Shown one piece after another: positions 14,705 through 23,122 of a stretch of DNA of 64,000 nucleotides. A program made the position numbers and the translations under genes. The stretch covers positions 243,874 through 307,873 of the forward strand of contig JAKARB010000005.1 in NCBI GenBank assembly GCA_021819435.1. Direction: 5' to 3'. The notes under the pieces are model-generated. The model did no database searches. It was given only the letters and a program-made list of their open reading frames with translations, and was not told the DNA's origin. Each line of letters opens with the position of its first letter. Positions within the stretch are counted from its first letter, which is position 1. The stretch is from Pseudomonadota bacterium (GTDB taxonomy: Bacteria; Pseudomonadota; Gammaproteobacteria; Burkholderiales; Burkholderiaceae_C).

Positions 14705-15343
14705 ATGCGCATGGATGCCTCTCGACCCGTTGATGAATCCGATGCAGTCAGACCCGGCGCCGTTACCGTCTTGCTGCTTGTGGATGTCATCAACCCATTG
14801 ACGTTTCCCGAGGCGCGCCGCATGGAGCCGGCTTTGCGCAAGATGACCAGGCGGTTGAGCACATTCAAGCACCGCCTGTCACAGCAAGATGTCATCTCTG
14901 TCTACGCGAATGATCATTATGGCGCGTGGCACAGCGATTTCCGACTTGTAAAAGAACGCTGCGAGCAGTTGGGAGGGGTATCGGCGTGGATGGCCGAAAT
15001 CCTGGAGCCAAGCCCCGACGATTACGTGATTCTCAAACCTCGTCACTCGGCGTTTTATGGCACTCCTTTGGAATTGCTGCTGACGCATTTGCGATGCCGC
15101 GATTTGATTGTCTGCGGCCTGTCAACCGACATGTGCGTGCAGATGACAGCCATCGATGCCTACCTGCGGGGTTTCAACCTCCATGTGCCCAGTGATTGCA
15201 GTGCGGCTGCCAGCCCTGCGCTGCACCGGCAAGCGCTGTCTTACATGGAGCGGGTGCTGCACGCCAACACAGATGCCTCCGATTCGCCCTGGGCACGCCA
15301 ATTGCCGCAAGCGCAGCCCCCGTCCATCAGGAGATCGCAATGA
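14705..15343 (+). CDS. Isochorismatase-like cysteine hydrolase
   Basis: About 212 residues of the cysteine hydrolase superfamily (isochorismatase/nicotinamidase fold). Visible are the catalytic Asp in LLLVDVINPLT, the Lys region ILKPRHSAFYGTPLE, and the nucleophile Cys in VCGLSTDMCVQMTAIDAYLRGF. Substrate cannot be told. The start is uncertain: ATGs at 14705 and 14711 are possible, and an AGGAGG at 14681 is too far upstream for either. The stop overlaps a 16-codon reading frame and the DUF421 gene follows closely, suggesting one transcription unit. Confidence 0.8.
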   Translation: MRMDASRPVDESDAVRPGAVTVLLLVDVINPLTFPEARRMEPALRKMTRRLSTFKHRLSQQDVISVYANDHYGAWHSDFRLVKERCEQLGGVSAWMAEILEPSPDDYVILKPRHSAFYGTPLELLLTHLRCRDLIVCGLSTDMCVQMTAIDAYLRGFNLHVPSDCSAAASPALHRQALSYMERVLHANTDASDSPWARQLPQAQPPSIRRSQ

Positions 15344-15390
15344 GCACATTGGCCCGCATCCACATCGTTCGCCACTTGGTGCGTCGCTGA
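15340..15390 (+). CDS. 16-residue reading frame with good ribosome site, possible coupling peptide
   Basis: ATG at 15340 overlaps the stop of the upstream gene (ATGA), is preceded by AGGAG at about 7 bases, encodes MSTLARIHIVRHLVRR and stops one base before the DUF421 start at 15392. The short, Arg/His-rich peptide may only serve to carry ribosomes to the next start. No function is claimed. Confidence 0.35.
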   Translation: MSTLARIHIVRHLVRR

Positions 15391-15391
15391 C

Positions 15392-15865
15392 ATGGATTTC
15401 GACGCCATCTTCGGCATGACGATGTCGCCAGTCGAGATCGTCATACGGGGCACGGCTGTTTACTGGCTCCTGTTCCTGATCTTTCGTTTCGTGCTGCGGC
15501 GAGACATCGGATCGGTGACGATCGCCGACGTGCTCGTGCTCATCCTCATCGCGGACGCTTCGCAAAACGCCATGGCAGGTGAGTACCACACGGTGAGTGA
15601 GGGTGCGGTGCTGATCTCGACACTCGTGGGCTGGAACTACGCGCTGGATTGGGCGAGCTTTCGCTTCCCCGGGCTGGGACGCGTGGTGAGCCCGCCTCCG
15701 CTGCTGCTGGTGCGCAACGGCAAGGTGCTGCTGAGAAACCTGCAGCAAGAACTCATGTCCACCGAGGAGCTGCTTTCCAAGCTGCGAACGCAAGGTGTCG
15801 ACGACGTGAAGATCGTGCGCAAAGCTTACATGGAGCCGGATGGTTCGATCAGCGTGCTCAAGTGA
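15392..15865 (+). CDS. DUF421 (YetF-like) membrane protein
   Basis: A 157-residue protein. Two or three membrane helices cover residues 14-78, with FRFVLRRDIGSVTIADVLVLILIADASQNAMAG the most typical stretch, followed by a cytoplasmic domain (LLLVRNGKVLLRNLQQELMSTEELLSKLRTQGVDDVKIVRKAYMEPDGSISVLK) that is diagnostic of the DUF421/YetF family. Biochemical role is not established; the family is frequent near stress genes. It follows the cysteine hydrolase and ends 22 bases before the next sigma-54 promoter. Confidence 0.9.
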   Translation: MDFDAIFGMTMSPVEIVIRGTAVYWLLFLIFRFVLRRDIGSVTIADVLVLILIADASQNAMAGEYHTVSEGAVLISTLVGWNYALDWASFRFPGLGRVVSPPPLLLVRNGKVLLRNLQQELMSTEELLSKLRTQGVDDVKIVRKAYMEPDGSISVLK

Positions 15866-15886
15866 TTGAGCGGGACGAAGCAAGCA

Positions 15887-15901
15887 GGCATGTCGATTGC
15901 C
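15887..15901 (+). promoter_or_regulatory. Sigma-54 promoter of the PRC-barrel/glycan operon
   Basis: GGCATGTCGATTGCC, identical base for base to sites at 26680 and 41639. Predicted start near 15912, 36 bases before the PRC-barrel gene. The next six genes are almost without gaps, so this site could drive about 6.7 kb to 22.65 kb. Confidence 0.85.
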
Positions 15902-15947
15902 CCTGCTCCCAACAAGGATCAGTCTTCAAACCTGCGAAAGGACGCCC

Positions 15948-16445
15948 ATGAAATCCTTCTTGCACCCTGTTCTTTTTGCCCTGGCTGTGGCGACCTCATC
16001 GAGCATGGCTGCAGCACAGGGCATGAGCACCTCGCCTGTGGTGCCCGTGGCGCCCAGCGTGGTATCGGATCGCCTGCAGGCCACATCGAAGGAAGCGTGG
16101 CAAAAGCTACATCGTGTCACCAAGATCATCGGCACCGAGGTGCGCAACACACGTGGCGAGAAGATCGGCGACATCAAGGACCTGATCATCGACCGCAATG
16201 GCAACGTCAGCCACGCCGTGGTTTCAACGGGCGGCTTCCTGGGCATCGGCGATCGGTTGCACGCGGTGCCCTGGAACATGGTCCAGGCGACGGCGGGACG
16301 TGACTTTCGCGTGCTCGACATCGACAAGAACCGCCTGAAGAACGCGCCCAACTTCGACCCCCAGAACTGGCCCAACGTCATTGACGAGCGCTGGGCAGAA
16401 GAAAACAACCGCCACTATCAACCCGCCCCTCCAGCCGGGCGGTAA
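15948..16445 (+). CDS. Exported PRC-barrel domain protein
   Basis: A 165-residue protein with a signal peptide (residues 1-23, ending MAAAQG). Residues 58-125 are a PRC-barrel: KIIGTEVRNTRGEKIGDIKDLIIDRNGNVSHAVVSTGGFLGIGDRLHAVPWNMV, a small beta fold found in photosynthetic reaction centre H subunits and RimM. Exported versions are widespread in alpha- and betaproteobacterial stress islands without a proven role. First gene of the long rightward operon; an SDR gene begins 11 bases after its stop. Confidence 0.85.
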   Translation: MKSFLHPVLFALAVATSSSMAAAQGMSTSPVVPVAPSVVSDRLQATSKEAWQKLHRVTKIIGTEVRNTRGEKIGDIKDLIIDRNGNVSHAVVSTGGFLGIGDRLHAVPWNMVQATAGRDFRVLDIDKNRLKNAPNFDPQNWPNVIDERWAEENNRHYQPAPPAGR

Positions 16446-16456
16446 AGGGAGCCAGC

Positions 16457-17182
16457 ATGCCTGACTTGCGAGACAAAGTCGTTTTGGTCACCGGTGCGGC
16501 CAGTGGCCTTGGGGAGGCGATCGCCGCCCAGGCTGTCGCGGCGCACGCCCGTGTCGTGATGATCGACCGCCAATCTGAGCGGCTGCAAGACGCCGTGAAA
16601 AAGCTGCCAGCGGATGCGGCTGAACGCGTGCTCGCCTTGGAGGCCGATTTGCTTGACCGAGACCGGCTGGAAGAGGTGCTCACTGAGGTCGAATCGCGCT
16701 GGGGCGTGCTCGATGTGCTTGTCAACAACGCTGGCACCGACGTCACCGCTTCCATGCAGTCCTTGAGCATCGAGGATTGGGACCGGGTCATTGCCACCAA
16801 CCTGAGCGCGCCCTTCGTGCTCAGCAAGATGGCTTTGCCGATGCTCATCGAGCGGCGTGGTCAGATTGTCAACATTGCCTCGACGGCCGCGTTGCGCGCA
16901 TGGCCGAATGCGTCGGCTTATCACGCCAGCAAGTGGGGCGTGCGCGGGCTGTCGCATGCCCTGCATGCGGAACTGCGGGAAGTGGGTGTGCGCGTCATGT
17001 GCGTGGTCGCTGGCGGCATGCGAACCCCTTTCCTGCTCGATCGGTTCGAAGGACTCGACCTGTCTCGCCTGCAAGAGCCGGCCAACGTCGCCAAGGTGAT
17101 CCTGATGGCGATCAGCACGCCTCGCGGATCGGCGATCCCTGAGCTGATGGTGTTGCCTGAACAAGAGTCGTCATGGCCATGA
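16457..17182 (+). CDS. Short-chain dehydrogenase/reductase
   Basis: A 241-residue SDR oxidoreductase. The nucleotide-binding motif is TGAASGLGEA (residues 12-21), NNAG lies near residue 90, the catalytic Ser is in NIASTAA and the Tyr/Lys pair in YHASKWG. Cofactor preference and substrate are not readable; within this operon a sugar-nucleotide or lipid modification step is possible but unproven. Stop overlaps the start of the next gene by 10 bases. Confidence 0.85.
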   Translation: MPDLRDKVVLVTGAASGLGEAIAAQAVAAHARVVMIDRQSERLQDAVKKLPADAAERVLALEADLLDRDRLEEVLTEVESRWGVLDVLVNNAGTDVTASMQSLSIEDWDRVIATNLSAPFVLSKMALPMLIERRGQIVNIASTAALRAWPNASAYHASKWGVRGLSHALHAELREVGVRVMCVVAGGMRTPFLLDRFEGLDLSRLQEPANVAKVILMAISTPRGSAIPELMVLPEQESSWP

Positions 17183-17817
17183 GCACGTCCGCGCAACCCG
17201 CTGTGTTCCTGGACAAGGACGGCACGCTGATCGAGAACGTTCCTTACAACGTCGATCCAGCGAAGCTTCGCCTCACGGCCCACGCTCCCGAAGCCTTGAG
17301 GATGTTGAGCGAGGCCGGCTATGCCCTCGTCGTGGTCAGCAACCAGCCAGGCCTGGCATTGGGGTACTTTGACCGGCATGCGTGGATGGTGCTGCGCCAG
17401 GCGCTCATCGACCTCGTTGAGCAGACATCCGGGGTGGTGCTGCGGGACGTGCTGGCGTGCCCACATGCGCCCGCGTCGCCGTCGCGGCCGAGCTGCCTTT
17501 GCCGCAAGCCTTCACCCGGCTTGCTGCGCCAAGCCGCCGTTCGGCACCACCTCGACCTGAGTGAGTCGTGGATGGTGGGCGACATCCTCGATGACGTGGA
17601 GGCGGGCCGGCGTGCAGGATGCCGCTCGCTGCTGATGGATGTCGGCAATGAAACGGAGTGGCGACTCTCGCCGTTGCGCGAGCCAGAACACCGCGTGCAC
17701 GATCTGCTGGAAGCGGCTTGTTGGATCATGGCGCCGTCTGCCCTGCCTCAGCGGAGATCATTGCGATCGATCCCCCATGCATGCCAGGAAGCAACGGCAC
17801 AGGGGCTCATGCCATGA
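17173..17817 (+). CDS. HAD-family phosphatase (GmhB/HisB-like)
   Basis: A 214-residue HAD hydrolase. Motif I is FLDKDGTLIENVPYN (Asp14 nucleophile, Asp16 acid), motif II VVSNQPG, the zinc-loop-like CPHAPASPSRPSCLCRKPSPGLL carries three cysteines and one His as in GmhB and HisB, and motif IV is MVGDILDDVEAG. GmhB removes the C7 phosphate of heptose bisphosphate. Immediately downstream is a family 9 glycosyltransferase related to heptosyltransferases, which fits heptose-type glycan synthesis, but no GmhA, HldE or HldD is in the window. The C-terminal 30 residues are an extension beyond the fold. Confidence 0.85.
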   Translation: MAMSTSAQPAVFLDKDGTLIENVPYNVDPAKLRLTAHAPEALRMLSEAGYALVVVSNQPGLALGYFDRHAWMVLRQALIDLVEQTSGVVLRDVLACPHAPASPSRPSCLCRKPSPGLLRQAAVRHHLDLSESWMVGDILDDVEAGRRAGCRSLLMDVGNETEWRLSPLREPEHRVHDLLEAACWIMAPSALPQRRSLRSIPHACQEATAQGLMP

Positions 17818-18878
17818 GCGGGCACCTCGGTTGGCAACGAGCGCGCCGCATCCTGGCCGTGCGGCTGGACCATTTTGGCGATGTCCTCATGACGACGCCG
17901 GCGCTGGCCGCCATCCGCGCCAATCGGCCTGATGCGCACCTGGCGCTCTGGTGTTCACCCGCCAGCGCGGCGGTCGCCGAGGCCACGGGCCTGGTCGATG
18001 AGGTGGTGCCATTCAAGGCGCCCTGGATGAAACACGAACAGCCGGACACCTTGCGCTGGGGTGTGGACCAGATTGCTCAAAGGGGCTTCGACGCGGCAGT
18101 GATCTTCACCACCTGCACCCAAAGTGCCCTGCCCGCTGCCATGGCCTGCATGCTGGCGGAGGTTCCCCTGCGTCTGGCCCACGCGCGCGAGCAGTCTTAC
18201 AGCCTGCTCACGAATTGGGTGCCAGATCCCGATCTCATCGGGCCAGGCATGCGACACGAGGTGCAACGCCAGCTCGATTTGGTCGCCACCTTGGGGTGGA
18301 CGCCTCACCACGACCGCTTGCGCTTCGAAATCGACGATCAGCGCGAGAACCATGCGCTCAATCTGCTGCGCGCATGTGGGCTGCCCGAAGGGCTACCGTA
18401 TGTGGTGATGCATCCGGGGGCCACGGCACCCTCGAGGCGTTATCCCGCCGAACGCTTCGGTGCGGTGGCGGACGGCTTGTGGCGTGAGCGCGGCGTGCGC
18501 ACCGTCTTCACCGGCGCGGATGGCGACCAGGACGTGGTCCAACGCGCCCGGGCGGCCATGAAGACGCTCTCCATTGACCTCAGTGGCCGCCTTGACATCA
18601 GCGAGCTGGGCGGTGTCATCGCCCATGCCCGCCTGCTGGTGAGCAACAACACGGGGCCCGCGCACCTTGCGGCGGCCTTGGCCACGCCAGTGGTGGACTT
18701 GTATGCGCTGACGAACCCTCAGCACACGCCGTGGAAGTCGCCTGCCCGGGTGCTGTCGCACGACGTGCCGTGCCGAAATTGCCTCAAGAGCGTTTGCCCG
18801 CAGGGGCACAACGCCTGCCTCACTGGCATCACGACGGAACAGGTGCTTGCCGCCTGCCTCGAGATGTTGCCCACTTGA
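17814..18878 (+). CDS. Glycosyltransferase family 9 (heptosyltransferase-like)
   Basis: A 354-residue GT9 enzyme. The N-terminus has RILAVRLDHFGDVLMTTPALAAIRANRPDAHL typical of the family; the C-terminal nucleotide-sugar site has HPGATAPSRRYPAERFGAVA and NNTGPAHLAAALATPVV. The starting ATG overlaps the HAD stop (ATGA). Family members add ADP-heptose to lipopolysaccharide or related glycans in the cytoplasm. A second GT9 is at 43972-45039. Confidence 0.9.
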   Translation: MSGHLGWQRARRILAVRLDHFGDVLMTTPALAAIRANRPDAHLALWCSPASAAVAEATGLVDEVVPFKAPWMKHEQPDTLRWGVDQIAQRGFDAAVIFTTCTQSALPAAMACMLAEVPLRLAHAREQSYSLLTNWVPDPDLIGPGMRHEVQRQLDLVATLGWTPHHDRLRFEIDDQRENHALNLLRACGLPEGLPYVVMHPGATAPSRRYPAERFGAVADGLWRERGVRTVFTGADGDQDVVQRARAAMKTLSIDLSGRLDISELGGVIAHARLLVSNNTGPAHLAAALATPVVDLYALTNPQHTPWKSPARVLSHDVPCRNCLKSVCPQGHNACLTGITTEQVLAACLEMLPT

Positions 18879-18899
18879 TCAAACGCACAGGCCAGAACC

Positions 18900-20711
18900 A
18901 TGATCGTCCTTGGCATCAACGCAGCTTTTCATGATTCATCCGCCGTGCTGGTCCGAGACGGCAAGGTGATCGCAGCGTCCGAAGAAGAGCGCTTCACGCG
19001 CATCAAGCATGCCAAGCGGCCGGTGCCCTTCAGCGCCTGGGAGCTGCCGTTTCATGCCATCGACGATTGCCTTCGCCAGGCGGGCGTGACCTTGGCCGAC
19101 GTGGCGCACGTGGCCTACAGCTATGACCCGCGTCCTGAGATCGCGCAGCGTCTGCGCGCGGGGCTGGACGCCATCACCTTGCCGATGTCGCCGTCTGACG
19201 CGCCCCATCGCGAAGGGGTGAACCCATGGGAGCCCTTGTTCCTGAGCTACATCCTCAACGCGCCACGGCAGTTGCTCGACGGTGTGCCGCATCACCTGCG
19301 GGCCCGTTGGCGAGACATGCCTCGCCCGCCACGCTGGCAATGGCACCACGTGGATCACCACCTGTGCCATCAGGCCAGCGCCTTCCTGGCTTGCCCTTTC
19401 GAGCGTTGCGCGGTGATGACGCTGGACGGCCGGGGCGAGACCGCCACAACCGCTTACGGGCATGCCAAGCCGGGTGCTTACGAAAGCCTGGGCCAGGTCG
19501 ACATGCCGCATTCGCTGGGCCTCTTGTACGAGCAGGTGACGCAGCACCTCGGCTTCTTGCACTCCAGCGACGAGTACAAGGTCATGGCCCTGGCGGCCAT
19601 GGGCCAGCCTCGCTTCAAGGAAGCCCTTGAGGAGGTGGTGCGGACCACCTCCGAAGGTCAATACGAAATCGGCGATCTGCCGCTTTCGGTGCTGGTGGGC
19701 CCGCCGCGCCGGTCTGGCGAGACGCTCACCGAAGAACACCTGGACCTCGCCGCCTCCTTGCAGGACGTGCTGGAGGAAACGGTGTTGAAGCTGGCGCGCT
19801 GGCTGCAGCAGAAAACAGGCGAAAGCCAGTTGGCGATGGCTGGTGGCGTGGCGCTGAATTGCCTGATGAACGCGAGGTTGCGGGACAGCGGCATCTTCGA
19901 TCAGGTGTGGATCCAGCCCGCAGCGGGTGACGCGGGCACGGCATTGGGAGCCGCCTTGTGGGTCGACGCGCGGCTGCGGGCGGGCTATGCCAGCGGCGAG
20001 ACTTTGAGCGACTTGTCGCGCCTCAGCCGCATGGAACTGGGCCCTCGCCGTTGGCGCATGGACAGTGCTTACCTGGGGCCCAGCTTCGATGATGAGGAGA
20101 TCAAGAATTTGTTGAAGTGGGCAAAGGTATCCCACAGGCGGCTCAATGACCCAGCAGGCGAAGTGGCCGAGTTGTTGGCTCAAGACCGCATCATCGGCTG
20201 GTTCCAAGGGCGCATGGAGTTCGGGCCGCGTGCGCTGGGTGCGCGCTCCATCCTCGCTTCACCGATCTCGCCTCAGATGCAAATGCGGCTCAATGAGCTC
20301 AAGGACCGCGAAGACTTCCGGCCCGTGGCCCCCGTGGTGCTGCATGAGCGCCTGCCCGACTGGTTCACCCCGGGCGATGCGACGCGGCGTGAATCACCAT
20401 TCATGCTATTCACCTATGACGTGAAACCCGAGGTGGCTCATCGGATACCTGCCGCCTGCCACATTGACCGGTCTGCCCGGGTGCAGACGGTCACCCATGA
20501 GCAGAACCCTCCCCTTCACGAACTGCTGAGTGCATTCGAGCAGATCACGGGTGTGCCGGTGCTGGTCAACACCTCTTTCAATGTGCGCGGGGAGCCGGTG
20601 GTGTGCACCCCCAAGGATGCCTTGGAGGCCTTCTTCACCACGCCCCTGGATGCGCTGGTCATGGGCTCGTTCCTGATCGAAAAGAAGCCAGCCAGGGAGC
20701 CCATGCTGTGA
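18900..20711 (+). CDS. NodU/CmcH-family carbamoyltransferase
   Basis: A 603-residue enzyme of the family that moves a carbamoyl group from carbamoyl phosphate to a hydroxyl, via an adenylate. The N-terminal TsaD-like half shows MIVLGINAAFHDSSAVLVRDGKVIAASEEERFTRIKHAK, the metal-binding HHVDHHLCHQASAF and MTLDGRGE; the C-terminal half has FQGRMEFGPRALGARSIL and VLVNTSFNVRGEPVVCTP, all conserved in the family. In glycan clusters it decorates sugars. It overlaps the downstream glycosyltransferase start (GTGA at 20708). Confidence 0.92.
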   Translation: MIVLGINAAFHDSSAVLVRDGKVIAASEEERFTRIKHAKRPVPFSAWELPFHAIDDCLRQAGVTLADVAHVAYSYDPRPEIAQRLRAGLDAITLPMSPSDAPHREGVNPWEPLFLSYILNAPRQLLDGVPHHLRARWRDMPRPPRWQWHHVDHHLCHQASAFLACPFERCAVMTLDGRGETATTAYGHAKPGAYESLGQVDMPHSLGLLYEQVTQHLGFLHSSDEYKVMALAAMGQPRFKEALEEVVRTTSEGQYEIGDLPLSVLVGPPRRSGETLTEEHLDLAASLQDVLEETVLKLARWLQQKTGESQLAMAGGVALNCLMNARLRDSGIFDQVWIQPAAGDAGTALGAALWVDARLRAGYASGETLSDLSRLSRMELGPRRWRMDSAYLGPSFDDEEIKNLLKWAKVSHRRLNDPAGEVAELLAQDRIIGWFQGRMEFGPRALGARSILASPISPQMQMRLNELKDREDFRPVAPVVLHERLPDWFTPGDATRRESPFMLFTYDVKPEVAHRIPAACHIDRSARVQTVTHEQNPPLHELLSAFEQITGVPVLVNTSFNVRGEPVVCTPKDALEAFFTTPLDALVMGSFLIEKKPAREPML

Positions 20712-21685
20712 CCACCATCCTGGTCTCCGTCGTGATCCCCACTTGCCGCCGCAACGATTTGCTGCGGCGGTGCTTGAATGCAGTGCTGGCGCAAAGCCTG
20801 CCAGCGCCATGTTTCGAGGTCATCGTGATCGACGATGGCGGCGACGGCTCGGCCTGCGAACTCGTGCAGGCGATGGCGCAAGCGCTGCCCGAAGGGCCAG
20901 TATTGCGATGCGCCAGCACGCAACACCGGCGCGGCCCCGCGGCGGCGCGCAACCTGGGGTGGCACATGGCAGTGGGCGAGGTGATCGCCTTCACGGACGA
21001 CGACACCATCCCGTCGCCCGACTGGCTGCTCGGTGGACTCGGCGCTTTGCGACCTGGTTTGGCCGCCGTGAGTGGACGCGTCGTCGTCCCCACCCGAGGG
21101 CCGTTGACCGACTTCGAACGCATGACCAAGGGGCTGGAGCACGGCGAGTTCGTCACCGCCAATGCCTTCGTGCGGCGCAGCACCTTGTTCCACCTCGGTG
21201 GCTTCGACGAACGTTTTCGCCGCGCCTGGCGAGAGGACTCGGATCTGCAATTCCGCATCCTGGCCGCAGGGGGTCGCATTGGGCGGGCGGAAGGCGCGGT
21301 GGTCAAGCACCCGGTGCGTTGCGTGCCATGGGGCGTGAGCCTGGGGCAGCAACGCAATGTGTTCTTCGATGCCCTGCTCTACAAAAAGCACCGTGAGCTC
21401 TACCGCATCAAGATCCGGCCGCAGCCACCTTGGCAGTACTACCTGATCGTGTTGTCCACGCTCTTCGCCATCGTGGCCATGCTCGATGGAAACTGGGGGT
21501 GGGCCGCGTGCGCGGTGTTTTTGGCGTTGGCACTCGTCTTCCGTTTTGCCTGGCAGCGCCTGCGCCATGCTTCCCGGTCCTTGCATCACGTCGTGGAAAT
21601 GTTCGTGACTTCCATGGTGATCCCCTTCCTGTCGGTGTTCTGGCGCCTCGCGGGCGCCTGGCGCTTCCGGGTGTTTTTTTTGTGA
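20708..21685 (+). CDS. Glycosyltransferase family 2 with C-terminal membrane helices
   Basis: A 325-residue GT2. The GTG start overlaps the carbamoyltransferase stop (GTGA). SVVIPTCRRNDLLRRCLNAV begins the nucleotide-binding domain, AFTDDDTIPSPDWL holds the DxD metal motif, and GGFDERFRRAWREDSDLQFRI is the acceptor-side ED motif. Two hydrophobic helices close to the C-terminus (residues 242-262 and 266-282) indicate membrane anchoring. The acceptor and sugar are unknown. The 3' end has a T8 run. Confidence 0.9.
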   Translation: MTTILVSVVIPTCRRNDLLRRCLNAVLAQSLPAPCFEVIVIDDGGDGSACELVQAMAQALPEGPVLRCASTQHRRGPAAARNLGWHMAVGEVIAFTDDDTIPSPDWLLGGLGALRPGLAAVSGRVVVPTRGPLTDFERMTKGLEHGEFVTANAFVRRSTLFHLGGFDERFRRAWREDSDLQFRILAAGGRIGRAEGAVVKHPVRCVPWGVSLGQQRNVFFDALLYKKHRELYRIKIRPQPPWQYYLIVLSTLFAIVAMLDGNWGWAACAVFLALALVFRFAWQRLRHASRSLHHVVEMFVTSMVIPFLSVFWRLAGAWRFRVFFL

Positions 21686-21695
21686 GGGCCGTTTG

Positions 21696-22652
21696 ATGAG
21701 CGCGCGTCGACTGAAGATCCTCACCTGGCATGTGCATGGCAATTACATGTACTACCTGTCGCAGGTGCCGCATGACTTTTACCTCGTGCGTGATTCCATG
21801 GGGAGCACCCATCACACGGGCCGCAGCGGCAGCTTGCCCTGGGGCGATAACGTGCATGACGCCCCGGTGGAACAACTGGAGTCCATGTCTTTCGACGTCG
21901 TGCTGTTTCAGTCGCCGGCCGCTTACCTGGAGGATCAGCACCGCTTGCTGAGCCAGGCCCAGCGCAAGCTGCCCAAGATTTACCTGGAGCACGATCCGCC
22001 CCAGGGCCACCCGACCGACACCCCTCACCTCGTCGACGACCCCAACGTGCTGTTGGTGCATGTCACCGCGTTCAACGATTTGATGTGGGCCAGCGGCCGC
22101 ACGCCGACACGCGTCATCGAGCATGGGGTGCGGCTGATCCAGCCTGCGCGCTACGAGGGCGCCCGCGAGGCGGGCATCGTCGTGGTCAACCACCTGGCTA
22201 GGCGCGGTCGCAGGCTGGGTCTGGATGTCTACGAGCGGGTGCGTGAAAAAGTTCCGCTCGATCTCTTCGGCATGTCCTCACAAGAATTGCCCGGCGGCAA
22301 AGGCGAGGTCGCGCAGCAGGTCTTGCCGGCCTTGATGAGCTCTTATCGCTTTTACTTTCACCCGATTCGCTACACCAGCCTCGGGCTGTCCTTGATCGAA
22401 GCGATGATGGTCGGCCTGCCAGTGATCGGGCTGGCCACCACGGAGCTTGCCACGGTCATCCGGCCGGGGCACGAGGGGTACATCGACACCAGCATCGATC
22501 GCCTTGTCGAGGCCATGCAGTGGCTCATCAAGCACCCGCAAGACGCCGAGATCATGGGTGAGGCGGCCCGAGCCACTGCGAACGAACGCTTCCACATCGA
22601 GCGTTTCATCAACGATTGGCAGCGCGTGCTGCTGGAGGTCACAGCCGGCTGA
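21696..22652 (+). CDS. Glycosyltransferase (GT4-like, glycogen-phosphorylase fold)
   Basis: A 318-residue protein beginning MSARRLKILTWHVHGNYMYYLSQVPHDFYLV. The C-terminal half has the GT4 pattern: YRFYFHPIRYTSLGLSLIEAMMVGLPVIGLATTEL, with the E-x7-E-like sugar-nucleotide site. Family members of this shape usually act on cell-surface glycans. It is the last gene of the operon starting at 15948, and its 3' end overlaps the opposite-strand CBS gene by 14 bases. Confidence 0.85.
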   Translation: MSARRLKILTWHVHGNYMYYLSQVPHDFYLVRDSMGSTHHTGRSGSLPWGDNVHDAPVEQLESMSFDVVLFQSPAAYLEDQHRLLSQAQRKLPKIYLEHDPPQGHPTDTPHLVDDPNVLLVHVTAFNDLMWASGRTPTRVIEHGVRLIQPARYEGAREAGIVVVNHLARRGRRLGLDVYERVREKVPLDLFGMSSQELPGGKGEVAQQVLPALMSSYRFYFHPIRYTSLGLSLIEAMMVGLPVIGLATTELATVIRPGHEGYIDTSIDRLVEAMQWLIKHPQDAEIMGEAARATANERFHIERFINDWQRVLLEVTAG

Positions 22653-23091
22653 CGTACAAGGAGCTGAGGTCGGGTTCAGATGGCGATGAAATATCGCGCA
22701 GCAGGCCCTGGCTGCCGCCGGGATCTTTGGTCGCGAGGTCGCCCAGCGAGACGATGCCAACGATCACGCCGACCTGGTTGAGCACCGGGATGCGGCGGAT
22801 TTGCACTTCGCGCATCTGCTTGAGCACTTCGTCGATCGTGTGGTGATCAAGGCACCATCGGGTGTGCTCGGTCATGACCTCCGACACCCGTGTGCGCAAG
22901 GGATTCATGCCGTGCGCGATGGCGCGCACGGTGATGTCCCGGTCTGTGATCATGCCCTGGAGCTTGCCAGACTGGCACACGGGCAAGGCGCCGACATTGA
23001 ATCGGTCCATCAATCGCGCGGCTTCCTGTAAGGAGGACTGCGGCGAGATGATCTGAACGTGGCGGGTCATCACTTCCGATACGGGTCTCAT
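22639..23091 (-). CDS. Two-CBS-domain stress protein
   Basis: A 150-residue protein made only of two CBS domains (about 1-60 and 70-130), which bind adenine nucleotides. Typical strings are VSEVMTRHVQIISPQSSLQEAARLMDRFNVGALPVC and MITDRDITVRAIAHG. ATG at 23091 has GGAC a few bases upstream. It follows the PA2169-type gene by 31 bases in a leftward unit. A close relative is at 36676-37107, in both cases next to stress genes. Confidence 0.9.
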   Translation of the reverse strand: MRPVSEVMTRHVQIISPQSSLQEAARLMDRFNVGALPVCQSGKLQGMITDRDITVRAIAHGMNPLRTRVSEVMTEHTRWCLDHHTIDEVLKQMREVQIRRIPVLNQVGVIVGIVSLGDLATKDPGGSQGLLRDISSPSEPDLSSLYVSRL

Positions 23092-23122
23092 GCAGTCCTG
23101 TCCTTTCAGATCGTCGCTGTGC

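Noticed and set aside
12925..14733. A 602-codon open frame on the plus strand
   Set aside because: It is antisense to fumC and the NtrC regulator, both with strong motifs; its translation is Arg/His/Ala-rich with no domain and it has no ribosome site. It results from GC-rich codon bias.
18936..20207. A 423-codon frame on the minus strand
   Set aside because: Antisense to the carbamoyltransferase, which has all family motifs.
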